NCBI GenBank assembly: GCA_017619275.1
Contig: JAFZSR010000089.1
Location: 1 to 53,305 of the forward strand
Source: Prevotella sp.
Lineage (GTDB): Bacteria; Bacteroidota; Bacteroidia; Bacteroidales; Bacteroidaceae
Length of the DNA stretch: 53,305 nucleotides
Direction: 5' to 3'
A model generated the notes under the pieces. It saw only the letters and a program-made list of their open reading frames with translations, made no database searches and was not told the DNA's origin. This document shows positions 1 through 7,979 of this stretch, piece after piece. A program made the translations under genes and the position numbers. Position 1 is the stretch's first letter, and every line of letters begins with the position of its first letter.

Positions 1-19
1 GTGCCCACAGTGTGGACAC

Positions 20-191
20 TGTGACATGTGACTTTGTGACATTAAGCACCTCCGCTATGCGTGCGCCCCTCCCTACAATATAACTATATATAAATAATAT
101 ATAATAATTATTAATAATATATAAAATTCAATACCCTCTTTTTCTCCCCACCATATTCAACCTCCTTAATGTCACAAAGTCACATGTCACA
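20..191. repeat. 27-bp perfect inverted repeat with AT-rich spacer
   Basis: Positions 20-46 are the exact reverse complement of 165-191 (27 of 27 bases). Each arm is itself built from short near-repeats of the form GTGACAT, GTGACTT, TGTGACATT. The spacer is mostly A and T and lacks a gene. The structure could form a cruciform or a long RNA hairpin. Its function is unknown. Confidence 0.85.
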
Positions 192-362
192 AATTCGCAT
201 ATCTGTGTATGGAGAGCAAACCCACTGTCGCGTTTCACGACGGTGGTTATGAGGCCCGAGCCGGGGCTGCGCAAAGTACTTGCGAAACTTGACCTAAAAA
301 ATACGAAAAAATGGGACAGTCGAACACCATTTTCTGACTGCCGCAAATATCTCGGTGAATTA

Positions 363-394
363 TTTGGTGATTACTGCAGAAGTTTGTAACTTTG
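363..394 (+). promoter_or_regulatory. promoter of the RND efflux operon
   Basis: TTTG at 363-366 is followed, after 20 nt, by TAACTTTG at 387-394, the Bacteroidota housekeeping promoter pattern. Transcription would begin near 401, leaving a leader of about 160 nt before the start at 560. Confidence 0.75.
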
Positions 395-559
395 CCGACG
401 AAATAAAAACAATCGAGTACACCTAATAACTGACAACACAAATGGAAGGAGAAAAAGATTGTGTTGCTGGGCATCGTCTTATTGCTCATTAGGGCATAAA
501 TGGAGACGAGGCCAAGCATGCTATTGTGTGTAATAATCAAAACAAAAACAACTAAGAAT

Positions 560-1663
560 ATGAAGAAAAAATCCATCAAATGGTCCCTGGTGCTCAGCAC
601 AATGTTGGGATTGGCTTCCTGTGGGATTGACATGCCCAAGGAAGTGAAAACATCGTTTGAAACGATGACAGTAGAGAAACAGGACATCACGGTGCCGATT
701 AAGTTCAGTGCCAAGATGAAGGGACAGACCGACGTGACAATCATGCCACAGGTGAGCGGCCAGCTGATGAAGATATGCGTGAACGAAGGCCAGCAGGTGT
801 CGAAGGGAACGACGCTCTTTATCATCGACCAGCGCAACGCACAGTTGGAATTGGAAGCTGCCCAGGCCAACCTGGAAGCGGCTTTGGCCTCCGAGAACAG
901 CGCAAAACTGGAATTCGAGTCGAACAAGAACCTATTTGAGAAGAACATCGTGAGCCGTTACATGCTCGACAACTCGGAGAACTCCTACAAGCGCGCACAA
1001 GCATCTGTGAGCCAAGCGCGTGCGTCGGTGAACCGGGCGAAGGTGAACCTTGGATTCTGCACGATTACGTCACCAGTAGCTGGCGTGATTGGTGAGATTC
1101 CAGTGCGCGCTGGCGACCAGGTGCAACAGGGCATGAAGCTGACAATGGTGAGCGGCAACCTGATGATGGATGCAGAGTTCTCCTTGCCGGAATCGCTTGT
1201 CGAGGCCATGGTATCGGCAGGTGCTAAAGGATCGGACAAGGAGAAACATCTGGCCGAGATGCCCGACGTGATTTTCGTGATGAAGAATGGCACGGAATAC
1301 CAGCATAAGGGCCGTATCAGCACGCTGACGGGCATGGTGAACGCCACAACAGGTACACTTGCCGTCAAAGCCACGTTCCCGAACCCCGAAAGTCAGTTGT
1401 TCTCGGGCATCCAAGGCACGGTGGTGATACCAACGGAAAGACACGATGTGATTGTGATTCCGCAAACGGCTGTGGTGAAGCTGCAGAGCAAGCAGCAGGT
1501 GTATAAGGTGCAGCCCGACAGCACGGCAACGGCCATCGACGTAACGACGGAGGACATCGGCAACGGCCAAGACGTCATCGTGAGCTCCGGCCTGAACGTC
1601 GGCGACAAGATTGTCACCATAGGAGCCAACAATTTACAGGAAGGACAACAGGTGCTGTTTTGA
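560..1663 (+). CDS. RND efflux periplasmic adaptor (AcrA/MexA type), lipoprotein
   Basis: Membrane fusion protein that links an inner-membrane RND pump to an outer-membrane channel. The chosen start gives 367 residues opening with a basic stretch, a hydrophobic core and the lipobox LASC, so the mature protein is probably lipid-anchored. An upstream in-frame ATG at 500 would put 20 non-signal residues ahead of this signal and is unlikely. After the signal come a beta-barrel/lipoyl half (PQVSGQLMKICVNEGQQVSKG), a helical hairpin rich in Ala, Glu and Asn (about residues 90-160), a second lipoyl half (ITSPVAGVIGEIPVRAGDQV), and a membrane-proximal domain. It is first of three genes in the order adaptor, pump, channel. 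The substrate cannot be read from the sequence. Confidence 0.93.
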   Translation: MKKKSIKWSLVLSTMLGLASCGIDMPKEVKTSFETMTVEKQDITVPIKFSAKMKGQTDVTIMPQVSGQLMKICVNEGQQVSKGTTLFIIDQRNAQLELEAAQANLEAALASENSAKLEFESNKNLFEKNIVSRYMLDNSENSYKRAQASVSQARASVNRAKVNLGFCTITSPVAGVIGEIPVRAGDQVQQGMKLTMVSGNLMMDAEFSLPESLVEAMVSAGAKGSDKEKHLAEMPDVIFVMKNGTEYQHKGRISTLTGMVNATTGTLAVKATFPNPESQLFSGIQGTVVIPTERHDVIVIPQTAVVKLQSKQQVYKVQPDSTATAIDVTTEDIGNGQDVIVSSGLNVGDKIVTIGANNLQEGQQVLF

Positions 1664-1707
1664 CTTAGCCTCTGTGTGGAATATTATAGAAAGATACACG
1701 AAAGAAT

Positions 1708-4700
1708 ATGGAAGAGAATCAACACATAAACACCGGTTCAGACCCACAGCCCCCTCGCTCGGATTTGCCGCTTGACACGTCAAAGAAAGCTGAGGAGCCG
1801 AAGAAGGGTAATATTTTCATCAACCGATATGTGATGGCGTGCGCCATCTCGATTGTCATCGCGATGGTGGGCTTCATCTGCATGAACTCTTTGTCCGTTG
1901 AGCAATATCCCAGCATTGCGCCCCCGCAGGTGATGGTTACAACCACCTACACGGGTGCCGACGCGAATACCATCATGAAGTCGGTCATCCAGCCATTGGA
2001 AGAAAGCATCAACGGCGTGCCCGGCATGACCTACATGACCTCGAAGGCAGCATCCTCGGGCAACGTGAGCATCAGCGTCTACTTCGAGCAAGGCACCGAC
2101 CCCGATATGGCAGCGGTGAACGTGCAGAACCGCGTGTCGAAGGCGCAGGCCTTGCTGCCCGCCGACGTGACAAAGGTGGGCATCCAGGTGATGAAGATGC
2201 AGAGCAACATCCTGCGCATCCTTGCCATCAGGAGCACGGACGGGAAGTACGACGACGACTTCATCTCGAACTACGTAGACATCAACATCAAGCCGCGCTT
2301 GCAGCGCATCACTGGTGTGGGCGACGTGACGGCGCTGGGCAACACCTATGCCTTGCGCATCTGGATGAAGCCCGACGTGATGGCACAGTACGGCCTGGAG
2401 CCTAACGATGTGTTTGCGGCCATCAGCAGCCAGAGCTTTGTCGCCTCCACGGGTTCCTTAGGCGAACTGTCGGAGAATAAGTACCAGTACTCGATGGAGT
2501 ACAAGGGCACGCTGAAGACTGTCGAGGAGTTTAACGACATCGTGCTCAAGACCACTGACGGTGGCCACATGCTGCGACTGAGCGACGTGGCCGAGGTGGA
2601 AATCGGCGCCCAGAGCTATAGCTTCCTGTCGAACATCAACGGAAAGCCTGGCACGTTGCTCATGGTCTTCCAGGCTCCCGACGCCAACGCCACGGAGGTG
2701 AACGCTCGCATCACGAAGATGTGTGAGGACATGAAGCCGTCGATGCCCGCCGGACTGGAGTTCGTGACGATGCAGACATCTGACGACTTCCTCTTCGCCG
2801 CCATCCACAACGTGGTCGAGACGCTCATCATCGCCATCATCCTTGTAGTGCTCGTGGTGTTCTTCTTCTTGCAGAACTTCAAAGCCACCATCATCCCCTC
2901 GATATCCATCTGCGTCTCGCTCTTGGGCACTTTCGCCATTGTCATGCTGGCAGGCTTCTCGCTCAACATCCTGACGCTATTCGCCTTGGTGCTGGCCATT
3001 GGTACGGTGGTCGACGATGCCATCGTGGTGGTCGAGGCGGTAATGGCGAAGATGGAAAACGGTATCAGCAACGCCCGCGAGGCCACCCGACAAGCCATGA
3101 ACGAGGTGTCGGTAGCAGTCATCTCGTGTACGCTGGTATTCATGGCCGTGTTCATTCCCGTGACTTTTATGAGCGGCACGTCGGGCACGTTCTTCACGCA
3201 GTTCGGTGTCACCATTGCCTCGGCCGTCGGCCTCTCGTGCGTGTCGGCCCTGACGCTCTGCCCCGCCCTCTGCGCCATCATGCTGAAAGTTTCTGAAAAC
3301 GAAAGCGAGCGTAAGAGCCTGTCGTACTACACGAAGAAAGCCTATACGGTGAGCTACAACGCCATCTTCAAAAAGTACTCGAAAGCCGTTCAGAAGTTCA
3401 TCAAGCGCCCCATCTTGTCGTGGATACTGTTAGTGGTGGCCGCTGTGCTGCTGATGTTCTTCATGAAGAACCTGCCGTCGGGCCTTGTGCCGCAGGAGGA
3501 CCAGGGTGTCTTCCTCGCCGAGATTCGCGCCCCGGAGGGCTACACGCTGCAGCAGACACGTGATCTCACGAGGCAAGTGGAGGAGAAGGTGAAGGAGATT
3601 CCCGAGCTGGAGAGCTTCGCCGTGTCGTGCGGCTACGGCTTGGCATCGGGCAATGGCTCCAACTTCGCCACGCTCGTTGTCCGTCTGAAGCATTGGGACG
3701 ACCGTCCGGGCATGAACCACCTAATCGACCTCGTCATAGGCCGCTTCTATTATGCTTGCCGTGACATCAAGAACGTGAAGGTGCTGCCCTTCCAGTTGCC
3801 GCAGGTGCCGGGCTACGGTACGAGCAACAGCGTAAGCCTCATCGTGGAGGACCCCACCGACGGCGACCTGTCGGAGTTTGCCAAGAAGACCGAGCACTTC
3901 CTTGCCAAGTTGGCCGAGCGCCCGGAAATCGGCATGGCCATGTCGTCCTATTCTGAACGCTACCCGAAGTATCGCGTCGAAGTCGATGCCACCCAGTGCG
4001 ACCGCGCCGGCGTGACGCCGAAGACCGTCCTCAGCACGCTCGGCTCGTTCTGCGGCGGCAGCTACATCGGCAATTTCAACCAGTTCGGTAAGGTCTACCG
4101 CATCATGGCCAGCGCCACGCCCGAGAGTCGTCTCGACCCGTCGTCGTTGCAGAACATTTTCGTCAAGGTAAAGGGCGGCAAGATGGCCCCCCTCTCCGAG
4201 TTCGTTTCGCTGAAGGAGATTGTTGGCCCGTCGAATATCGAGCACTTCAACCTGTTCCAGAGCATCACCTGCAACATCACCGCCGCCAACGGCTTCAGCG
4301 AGGGCGAAGCCCACGAAGCCATCGCCGAGGTGTTCCGTCAGGAGATGCCCAACAGCTACACGTATGAGTACAGCAACATGTCGCGCGAGGTGGAGGAAGC
4401 GGCTGGTTCGAACACCACCGCCCTTATATATATAATATGTGTCATCCTCATCTACCTCATCCTGGCTTCGCTCTACAATTCGTGGTTCACGCCGTTGGCC
4501 GTGCTGCTCAGCGTGCCATTCGGACTGATGGGTGCCTTCGTTTGCGCCTACCTCGGTTCGCTGCTTCACTTCCCGGGCATGGACAACAACATCTACTTGC
4601 AGACGGGTGTTATCATGCTCATCGGATTGCTCTCGAAGACGGCCATCCTCATCACCGAGTTCGCCTCTGAGCGCCGCGCCCAGGGCATGAGCATCCGCGA

Positions 4701-4962
4701 TGCTGCCTTCGCCGCCTGTCAGGAGCGTTTACGCCCCATTCTGATGACGGTGGCTACGATGATTATCGGTATGATTCCGCTTGTTATCTCGGGAGGCGCC
4801 GGTGCCAACGGCAACCGTGCCCTCGCCCTTGGCGTCATCGGCGGCATGACCGTCGGCACCATCGCCCTGCTCTTCGTCGTTCCCGCCTTCTTCATCGTGT
4901 TCCAGAAACTGCACGAGCGTTTCCAGGGCGGCGTAGAACCCTCAACGACAAATGAAAAATGA
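1708..4962 (+). CDS. RND efflux pump, HAE1 (AcrB/MexB) family
   Basis: Inner-membrane proton-driven exporter of hydrophobic or amphipathic compounds. At 1,084 residues it is slightly longer than AcrB (about 1,050), the excess being a polar, Pro-rich N-terminal tail of about 36 residues before the first membrane segment (FINRYVMACAISIVIAMVG). The porter domain motif GVPGMTYMTSKA and the run YFEQGTDPDMAAVNVQNRV match the AcrB pattern. The proton-relay Asp pair lies in GTVVDDAIVVVEAV (about residue 436), and the partner Lys in GLLSKTAILITEF (about 974). It follows the adaptor by 44 nt and precedes the channel gene by 28 nt, so the three are probably one operon. Confidence 0.96.
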   Translation: MEENQHINTGSDPQPPRSDLPLDTSKKAEEPKKGNIFINRYVMACAISIVIAMVGFICMNSLSVEQYPSIAPPQVMVTTTYTGADANTIMKSVIQPLEESINGVPGMTYMTSKAASSGNVSISVYFEQGTDPDMAAVNVQNRVSKAQALLPADVTKVGIQVMKMQSNILRILAIRSTDGKYDDDFISNYVDINIKPRLQRITGVGDVTALGNTYALRIWMKPDVMAQYGLEPNDVFAAISSQSFVASTGSLGELSENKYQYSMEYKGTLKTVEEFNDIVLKTTDGGHMLRLSDVAEVEIGAQSYSFLSNINGKPGTLLMVFQAPDANATEVNARITKMCEDMKPSMPAGLEFVTMQTSDDFLFAAIHNVVETLIIAIILVVLVVFFFLQNFKATIIPSISICVSLLGTFAIVMLAGFSLNILTLFALVLAIGTVVDDAIVVVEAVMAKMENGISNAREATRQAMNEVSVAVISCTLVFMAVFIPVTFMSGTSGTFFTQFGVTIASAVGLSCVSALTLCPALCAIMLKVSENESERKSLSYYTKKAYTVSYNAIFKKYSKAVQKFIKRPILSWILLVVAAVLLMFFMKNLPSGLVPQEDQGVFLAEIRAPEGYTLQQTRDLTRQVEEKVKEIPELESFAVSCGYGLASGNGSNFATLVVRLKHWDDRPGMNHLIDLVIGRFYYACRDIKNVKVLPFQLPQVPGYGTSNSVSLIVEDPTDGDLSEFAKKTEHFLAKLAERPEIGMAMSSYSERYPKYRVEVDATQCDRAGVTPKTVLSTLGSFCGGSYIGNFNQFGKVYRIMASATPESRLDPSSLQNIFVKVKGGKMAPLSEFVSLKEIVGPSNIEHFNLFQSITCNITAANGFSEGEAHEAIAEVFRQEMPNSYTYEYSNMSREVEEAAGSNTTALIYIICVILIYLILASLYNSWFTPLAVLLSVPFGLMGAFVCAYLGSLLHFPGMDNNIYLQTGVIMLIGLLSKTAILITEFASERRAQGMSIRDAAFAACQERLRPILMTVATMIIGMIPLVISGGAGANGNRALALGVIGGMTVGTIALLFVVPAFFIVFQKLHERFQGGVEPSTTNEK

Positions 4963-4990
4963 TAAATGAAAAGAAAAGGAGTAAAGTATT

Positions 4991-6427
4991 ATGATGATTA
5001 AAGTAAACAAACTGCACCTGATAAATAACTCATTTATCATTTCTCTTTTAGGATTTAGCGTAGCGCTGGGTGGCTGCGGACTTTACGACAAGTACGAGCA
5101 GCAGCCTCAGGCGCCTGCCGAGGCCTTTGGCATGATTCAGGATGTCACCGTGGGCGGAGAGTCGCTGGCCGCAATGTCGTGGCGCGAGTTCTTCACCGAC
5201 CCGATGCTGCAAAATCTCATCGAGCAGGTGCTGGCCAACAACACCGACTTGAACTCCGCCCGCATAGCCGTGGAGAAGAGCGAGACCTCGCTGAAGGCCG
5301 CCAAGATGGCCTACCTGCCGTCGCTCTATTTCTCGCCCCAAGGGCAGATTACCAATTTCAACGATGTGACTACGAAGACCTACAGTCTGCCGTTGCAGTT
5401 GTCGATGGACGTCGATGTGTTCGGCTCCATCACCAACAAGAAGCGTGCCTCGCAAGCCGTGCTCCTGCAGGCTCAGATGCGCGAGGAAGCCGTGCGCACC
5501 AACCTGGTCAGTACCGTTGCCCAACAGTATTACATGTTGCAACTACTCGACCGACAGCTGGACATCCTAACTATGACCGACAGCCTGTGGAGTGCTTCAT
5601 TGGAAACTCAGAAGACGCTCTGGGAGAACGGCAAGGCCTATTCCACCGCCGTGAACCAAATGGAGTCGTCCTATCTGAATGTGAAGACACAGATTGTCGA
5701 CGTGCGCCGCAACATACGCGCCACCGAGAACGCCATTAGCCGTCTGCTCGCCGACACGCCGCAGCAGATTGAGCGCAAGAAGTGGGGTTCTTCGGCTCTG
5801 AAAGACAGGCCACAGAACACCGTTGGCCAGCGCATGTTCGACTTGCAGTTCCTCCGTGTCGGCGTGCCCGCCAGCATGCTCGAGCTGCGCCCCGACATCC
5901 GTATGGCCAACCACGCCATGGAGGAGGCCTTCTACAACATGCAGGCCGCCCGTGCCGCCTTCTTCCCCAGCATCACCCTGTCGGGAACCGCCGGATGGTC
6001 AAACGGAAGCGCAGGCACCGTCAACCCTGGCAAGCTCATGCTGAATGCCTTAGCCCAGCTCTCGCAGCCCATCTTTGCCCGAGGCAAACTGAAAGCCAAC
6101 CTGAAGATTAGCCAACTCACTCAGGAGGACCTGCAGAAGAAGTATGTGCAGACCGTCATCGACGCTGGCAACCAGGTGAACGAGGCCATAGCCGACTGTC
6201 AGGCCGCCCGCGAGAAGTACGCCTACTATCACCGTCAGGTGCAGGTGCTCTACGATGCCTACGCCGGAACCCACGAGCTGATGGACAATGGCAAGGCCAA
6301 CTACATCGAGGTGCTCACTGCACAAGAGAACCTCCTCAGCGCCCAGCTCAGCGAGGCCACCAACATGTACAAGGGTGCTCAGGCCGTCATCGCCCTCTAC
6401 ATCGCCCTTGGTGGTGGCGCAAAGTGA
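4991..6427 (+). CDS. outer-membrane efflux channel, NodT/TolC family lipoprotein
   Basis: Outer-membrane factor that completes the tripartite pump. The 478-residue protein begins with a signal peptide ending in the lipobox ALGGC, followed by the duplicated coiled-coil/beta hairpin pattern of this family. Characteristic segments are WREFFTDPMLQNLIEQVLANN, the trimer-contact helices rich in Ala and Gln, LELRPDIRMANHAMEEAF, and ANYIEVLTAQENLLSAQLSE near the end. A second ATG lies one codon downstream of the chosen start. The gene closes the operon; a hairpin follows at 6461-6496. Confidence 0.95.
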   Translation: MMIKVNKLHLINNSFIISLLGFSVALGGCGLYDKYEQQPQAPAEAFGMIQDVTVGGESLAAMSWREFFTDPMLQNLIEQVLANNTDLNSARIAVEKSETSLKAAKMAYLPSLYFSPQGQITNFNDVTTKTYSLPLQLSMDVDVFGSITNKKRASQAVLLQAQMREEAVRTNLVSTVAQQYYMLQLLDRQLDILTMTDSLWSASLETQKTLWENGKAYSTAVNQMESSYLNVKTQIVDVRRNIRATENAISRLLADTPQQIERKKWGSSALKDRPQNTVGQRMFDLQFLRVGVPASMLELRPDIRMANHAMEEAFYNMQAARAAFFPSITLSGTAGWSNGSAGTVNPGKLMLNALAQLSQPIFARGKLKANLKISQLTQEDLQKKYVQTVIDAGNQVNEAIADCQAAREKYAYYHRQVQVLYDAYAGTHELMDNGKANYIEVLTAQENLLSAQLSEATNMYKGAQAVIALYIALGGGAK

Positions 6428-6460
6428 ACAATCGTGGCCGAGGCCAAAAATTTTTCCAAG

Positions 6461-6496
6461 GAATGATACCACTCCCGCCAGGGAATGGTATCATTC
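6461..6496 (+). terminator. hairpin after the RND operon
   Basis: GAATGATACCA (6461-6471) pairs with TGGTATCATTC (6486-6496) across a 14-nt loop. It lies 33 nt after the stop codon of the channel gene. There is no strong T run, so it is a candidate terminator rather than a certain one. Confidence 0.5.
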
Positions 6497-6562
6497 TTGC
6501 GTTATCGCCTTGTTTATATTCATTTTTTCCAGCATTATTGTCTTTGTCTGCCGAAAAAGTAG

Positions 6563-6570
6563 TATCTTTG
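6563..6570 (+). promoter_or_regulatory. -7 element of the first DUF4421 gene
   Basis: TATCTTTG fits the TAnnTTTG consensus. Possible upstream boxes are TTG at 6538-6540 or TTTG at 6543-6546, neither at ideal spacing. Transcription starting near 6577 would place the whole CTAG array in the untranslated leader. Confidence 0.6.
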
Positions 6571-6580
6571 CACCATACTT

Positions 6581-6620
6581 CTAGAATATCTAGCCTGACT
6601 AGATTATCTAGTTAGACTAG
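6581..6620. repeat. five CTAG tetramers at exact 9-bp spacing in a leader
   Basis: CTAG occurs at 6581, 6590, 6599, 6608 and 6617, always 9 bp apart. The intervening five bases differ (AATAT, CCTGA, ATTAT, TTAGA), so only the tetramer and its spacing are kept. The array sits between the promoter and the start codon at 6654. Confidence 0.9.
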
Positions 6621-6653
6621 AAAAAGAAAAGAGCGAAACAACGAACGACAAAG

Positions 6654-7664
6654 ATGAGCATATCGAGACCATGGCTGCTTGCTGCCATTCTTCTTGCCTT
6701 AACGATTGAAGCCGGTGCCCAAGAACGCGACCAGCAGGCTGGTGCGGGTGGGAAGCTGCGCAGACTGTATCATCGTGTGGATAGTGTGCTGACCGAGAAC
6801 TACCGCAAGGGCGACATCGACACGGCCTACATCACGCGGCCTTCGACGAAATGGACCGTTGTGGGGCGCCTCAACATATCAGGAGCGAAGATTGAGACCG
6901 AGGGAATGGCCGACGGCCATCATTTCAACTCGGAGATGAAGGCCGACTACAAGTCAACGCTCAGCTTTGCCGTGAGCTACTTAGGATTCTCGCTCAGCGG
7001 AGCCCTCAATCCCGCCAAGTTGATGGGCAAGTATAGCGACTACGAACTCAATTTCAACTCCTACGGGCGGCGCTTCGGATTCGACGTCATCTATCAAGAT
7101 GCCCATAACTTCACCGGCTGGCACGACAACGAGGGCATGGAGCGCATTGAGCTGCCTGCCAACATGCTGAAGGTGAGGACGCTGAACCTGAATGCTTTCT
7201 ACATCTTTAACAGCCGTCGCTTCTCCTACCCCGCCGGATTCACGCAGAGCTACATCCAGCGGCGGTCGGCCGGCAGCTTCCTGTTGGCTGCATCGGCCCA
7301 AGGGCAACACGCCACACTCACCTGGGAAAAGGAGACGCAGCTGAAGATGACGAATATCGGCATTGGTGCGGGCTACGCCTACAACCACGTGCCCTCGCCA
7401 GGATGGTTGTTGCATATTTCAGCCCTGCCCACGTTCATTTTTTATAGCAACACCTCGATGACCTTTGGCGACACCCGCGTGCCCCTGCACTACCATTTCC
7501 CCGAAGCCATCATCACCGGGCGCGGCGCCGTGGTGCGCCAATGGAGCAACAAGTTCTGCGGCCTGTCGATGGTGTTCAACTTCACAGGCATTGGCAACAA
7601 GGACGACCTTTCGGTACACAACATCAAATGGCGTGTCCGCACCTTCTTCGGCCTAAGGCTGTAA
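6654..7664 (+). CDS. DUF4421 family outer-membrane protein
   Basis: A 336-residue protein with a Sec signal peptide cut after GAQA-type residues (EAGAQ). The mature part has alternating hydrophobic and polar residues typical of an outer-membrane beta barrel and ends in FFGLRL. The core FSYPAGFTQSYIQRRSAGS is the most conserved stretch of the family as I recall it. The family function is not known. It has its own promoter and stands alone. A paralogue sharing the same core and the same last six residues is at 19506-20537. The family name rests on pattern recognition, not a search. Confidence 0.8.
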   Translation: MSISRPWLLAAILLALTIEAGAQERDQQAGAGGKLRRLYHRVDSVLTENYRKGDIDTAYITRPSTKWTVVGRLNISGAKIETEGMADGHHFNSEMKADYKSTLSFAVSYLGFSLSGALNPAKLMGKYSDYELNFNSYGRRFGFDVIYQDAHNFTGWHDNEGMERIELPANMLKVRTLNLNAFYIFNSRRFSYPAGFTQSYIQRRSAGSFLLAASAQGQHATLTWEKETQLKMTNIGIGAGYAYNHVPSPGWLLHISALPTFIFYSNTSMTFGDTRVPLHYHFPEAIITGRGAVVRQWSNKFCGLSMVFNFTGIGNKDDLSVHNIKWRVRTFFGLRL

Positions 7665-7712
7665 GTAGCCTTTCTACCCACGTTGCCGAAAGGTGTACGC
7701 CTCGCAAAATTT

Positions 7713-7772
7713 TGGTAACGATTTTTTGAAAAATGGTAACGACTTTTTAAAAAATCTCGTACGAGATTTTTT
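7713..7772. repeat. 21-bp tandem repeat leading into a 24-bp palindrome
   Basis: Units 7713-7733 and 7734-7754 begin TGGTAACGA and differ at two positions. The second overlaps the perfect palindrome 7749-7772 (AAAAAATCTCGT and its reverse complement). The palindrome with its A and T runs could act as a bidirectional terminator for the DUF4421 gene. Confidence 0.75.
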
Positions 7773-7884
7773 TCCAAGTCACTTCGCCTTTTCTGCAATC
7801 TGTTTCATCTATGATGGAAAGTCTCCCAAAAATGAAAAACACAGAGGCTACAGATTGCATCGAATCTCTTTTTTTTACGTTTAC

Positions 7885-7918
7885 TTGTTGATAATTTCGC
7901 AAAAAAGTTGTATCTTTG
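7885..7918 (+). promoter_or_regulatory. promoter of the cation/proton antiporter gene
   Basis: TTG at 7888-7890 (or 7885-7887) and TATCTTTG at 7911-7918 are separated by 20 nt in the closer case. Transcription would start near 7925, about 55 nt before the ATG at 7980. Confidence 0.7.
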
Positions 7919-7979
7919 CAGCGTAGTTCATATCAGATAACCTACGTCTCGGTGAAGACGACAACAAAAAACCTCAACT

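Larger units (their letters stand above)
1..559. other. non-coding region with long inverted repeat, upstream of the RND operon
   Basis: No convincing gene is seen here. The left half carries an inverted repeat (20-46 and 165-191) around a very AT-rich spacer of about 118 nt. A short palindrome, CACAGTGT-gg-ACACTGTG (6-23), sits at the left edge. The right half holds the promoter of the efflux operon at 363-394 and a leader of about 160 nt. A 72-codon minus-strand ORF covers 128-346 but runs through the repeat arm and has no recognisable features. Confidence 0.7.
7665..7979. other. intergenic region with repeats and the antiporter promoter
   Basis: No gene is seen in these 315 nt. The left part has a two-copy 21-bp tandem repeat (7713-7754) running into a perfect 24-bp palindrome (7749-7772). 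The right part carries the promoter of the antiporter gene (7885-7918). Confidence 0.75.

Noticed and set aside
128-346. 72-codon minus-strand ORF at the left edge
   Set aside because: It runs through the right arm of the inverted repeat and shows no domain, signal peptide or promoter.
3721-4569. 282-codon minus-strand ORF inside the RND pump gene
   Set aside because: Antisense shadow of a clear pump gene with conserved motifs; no features of its own.
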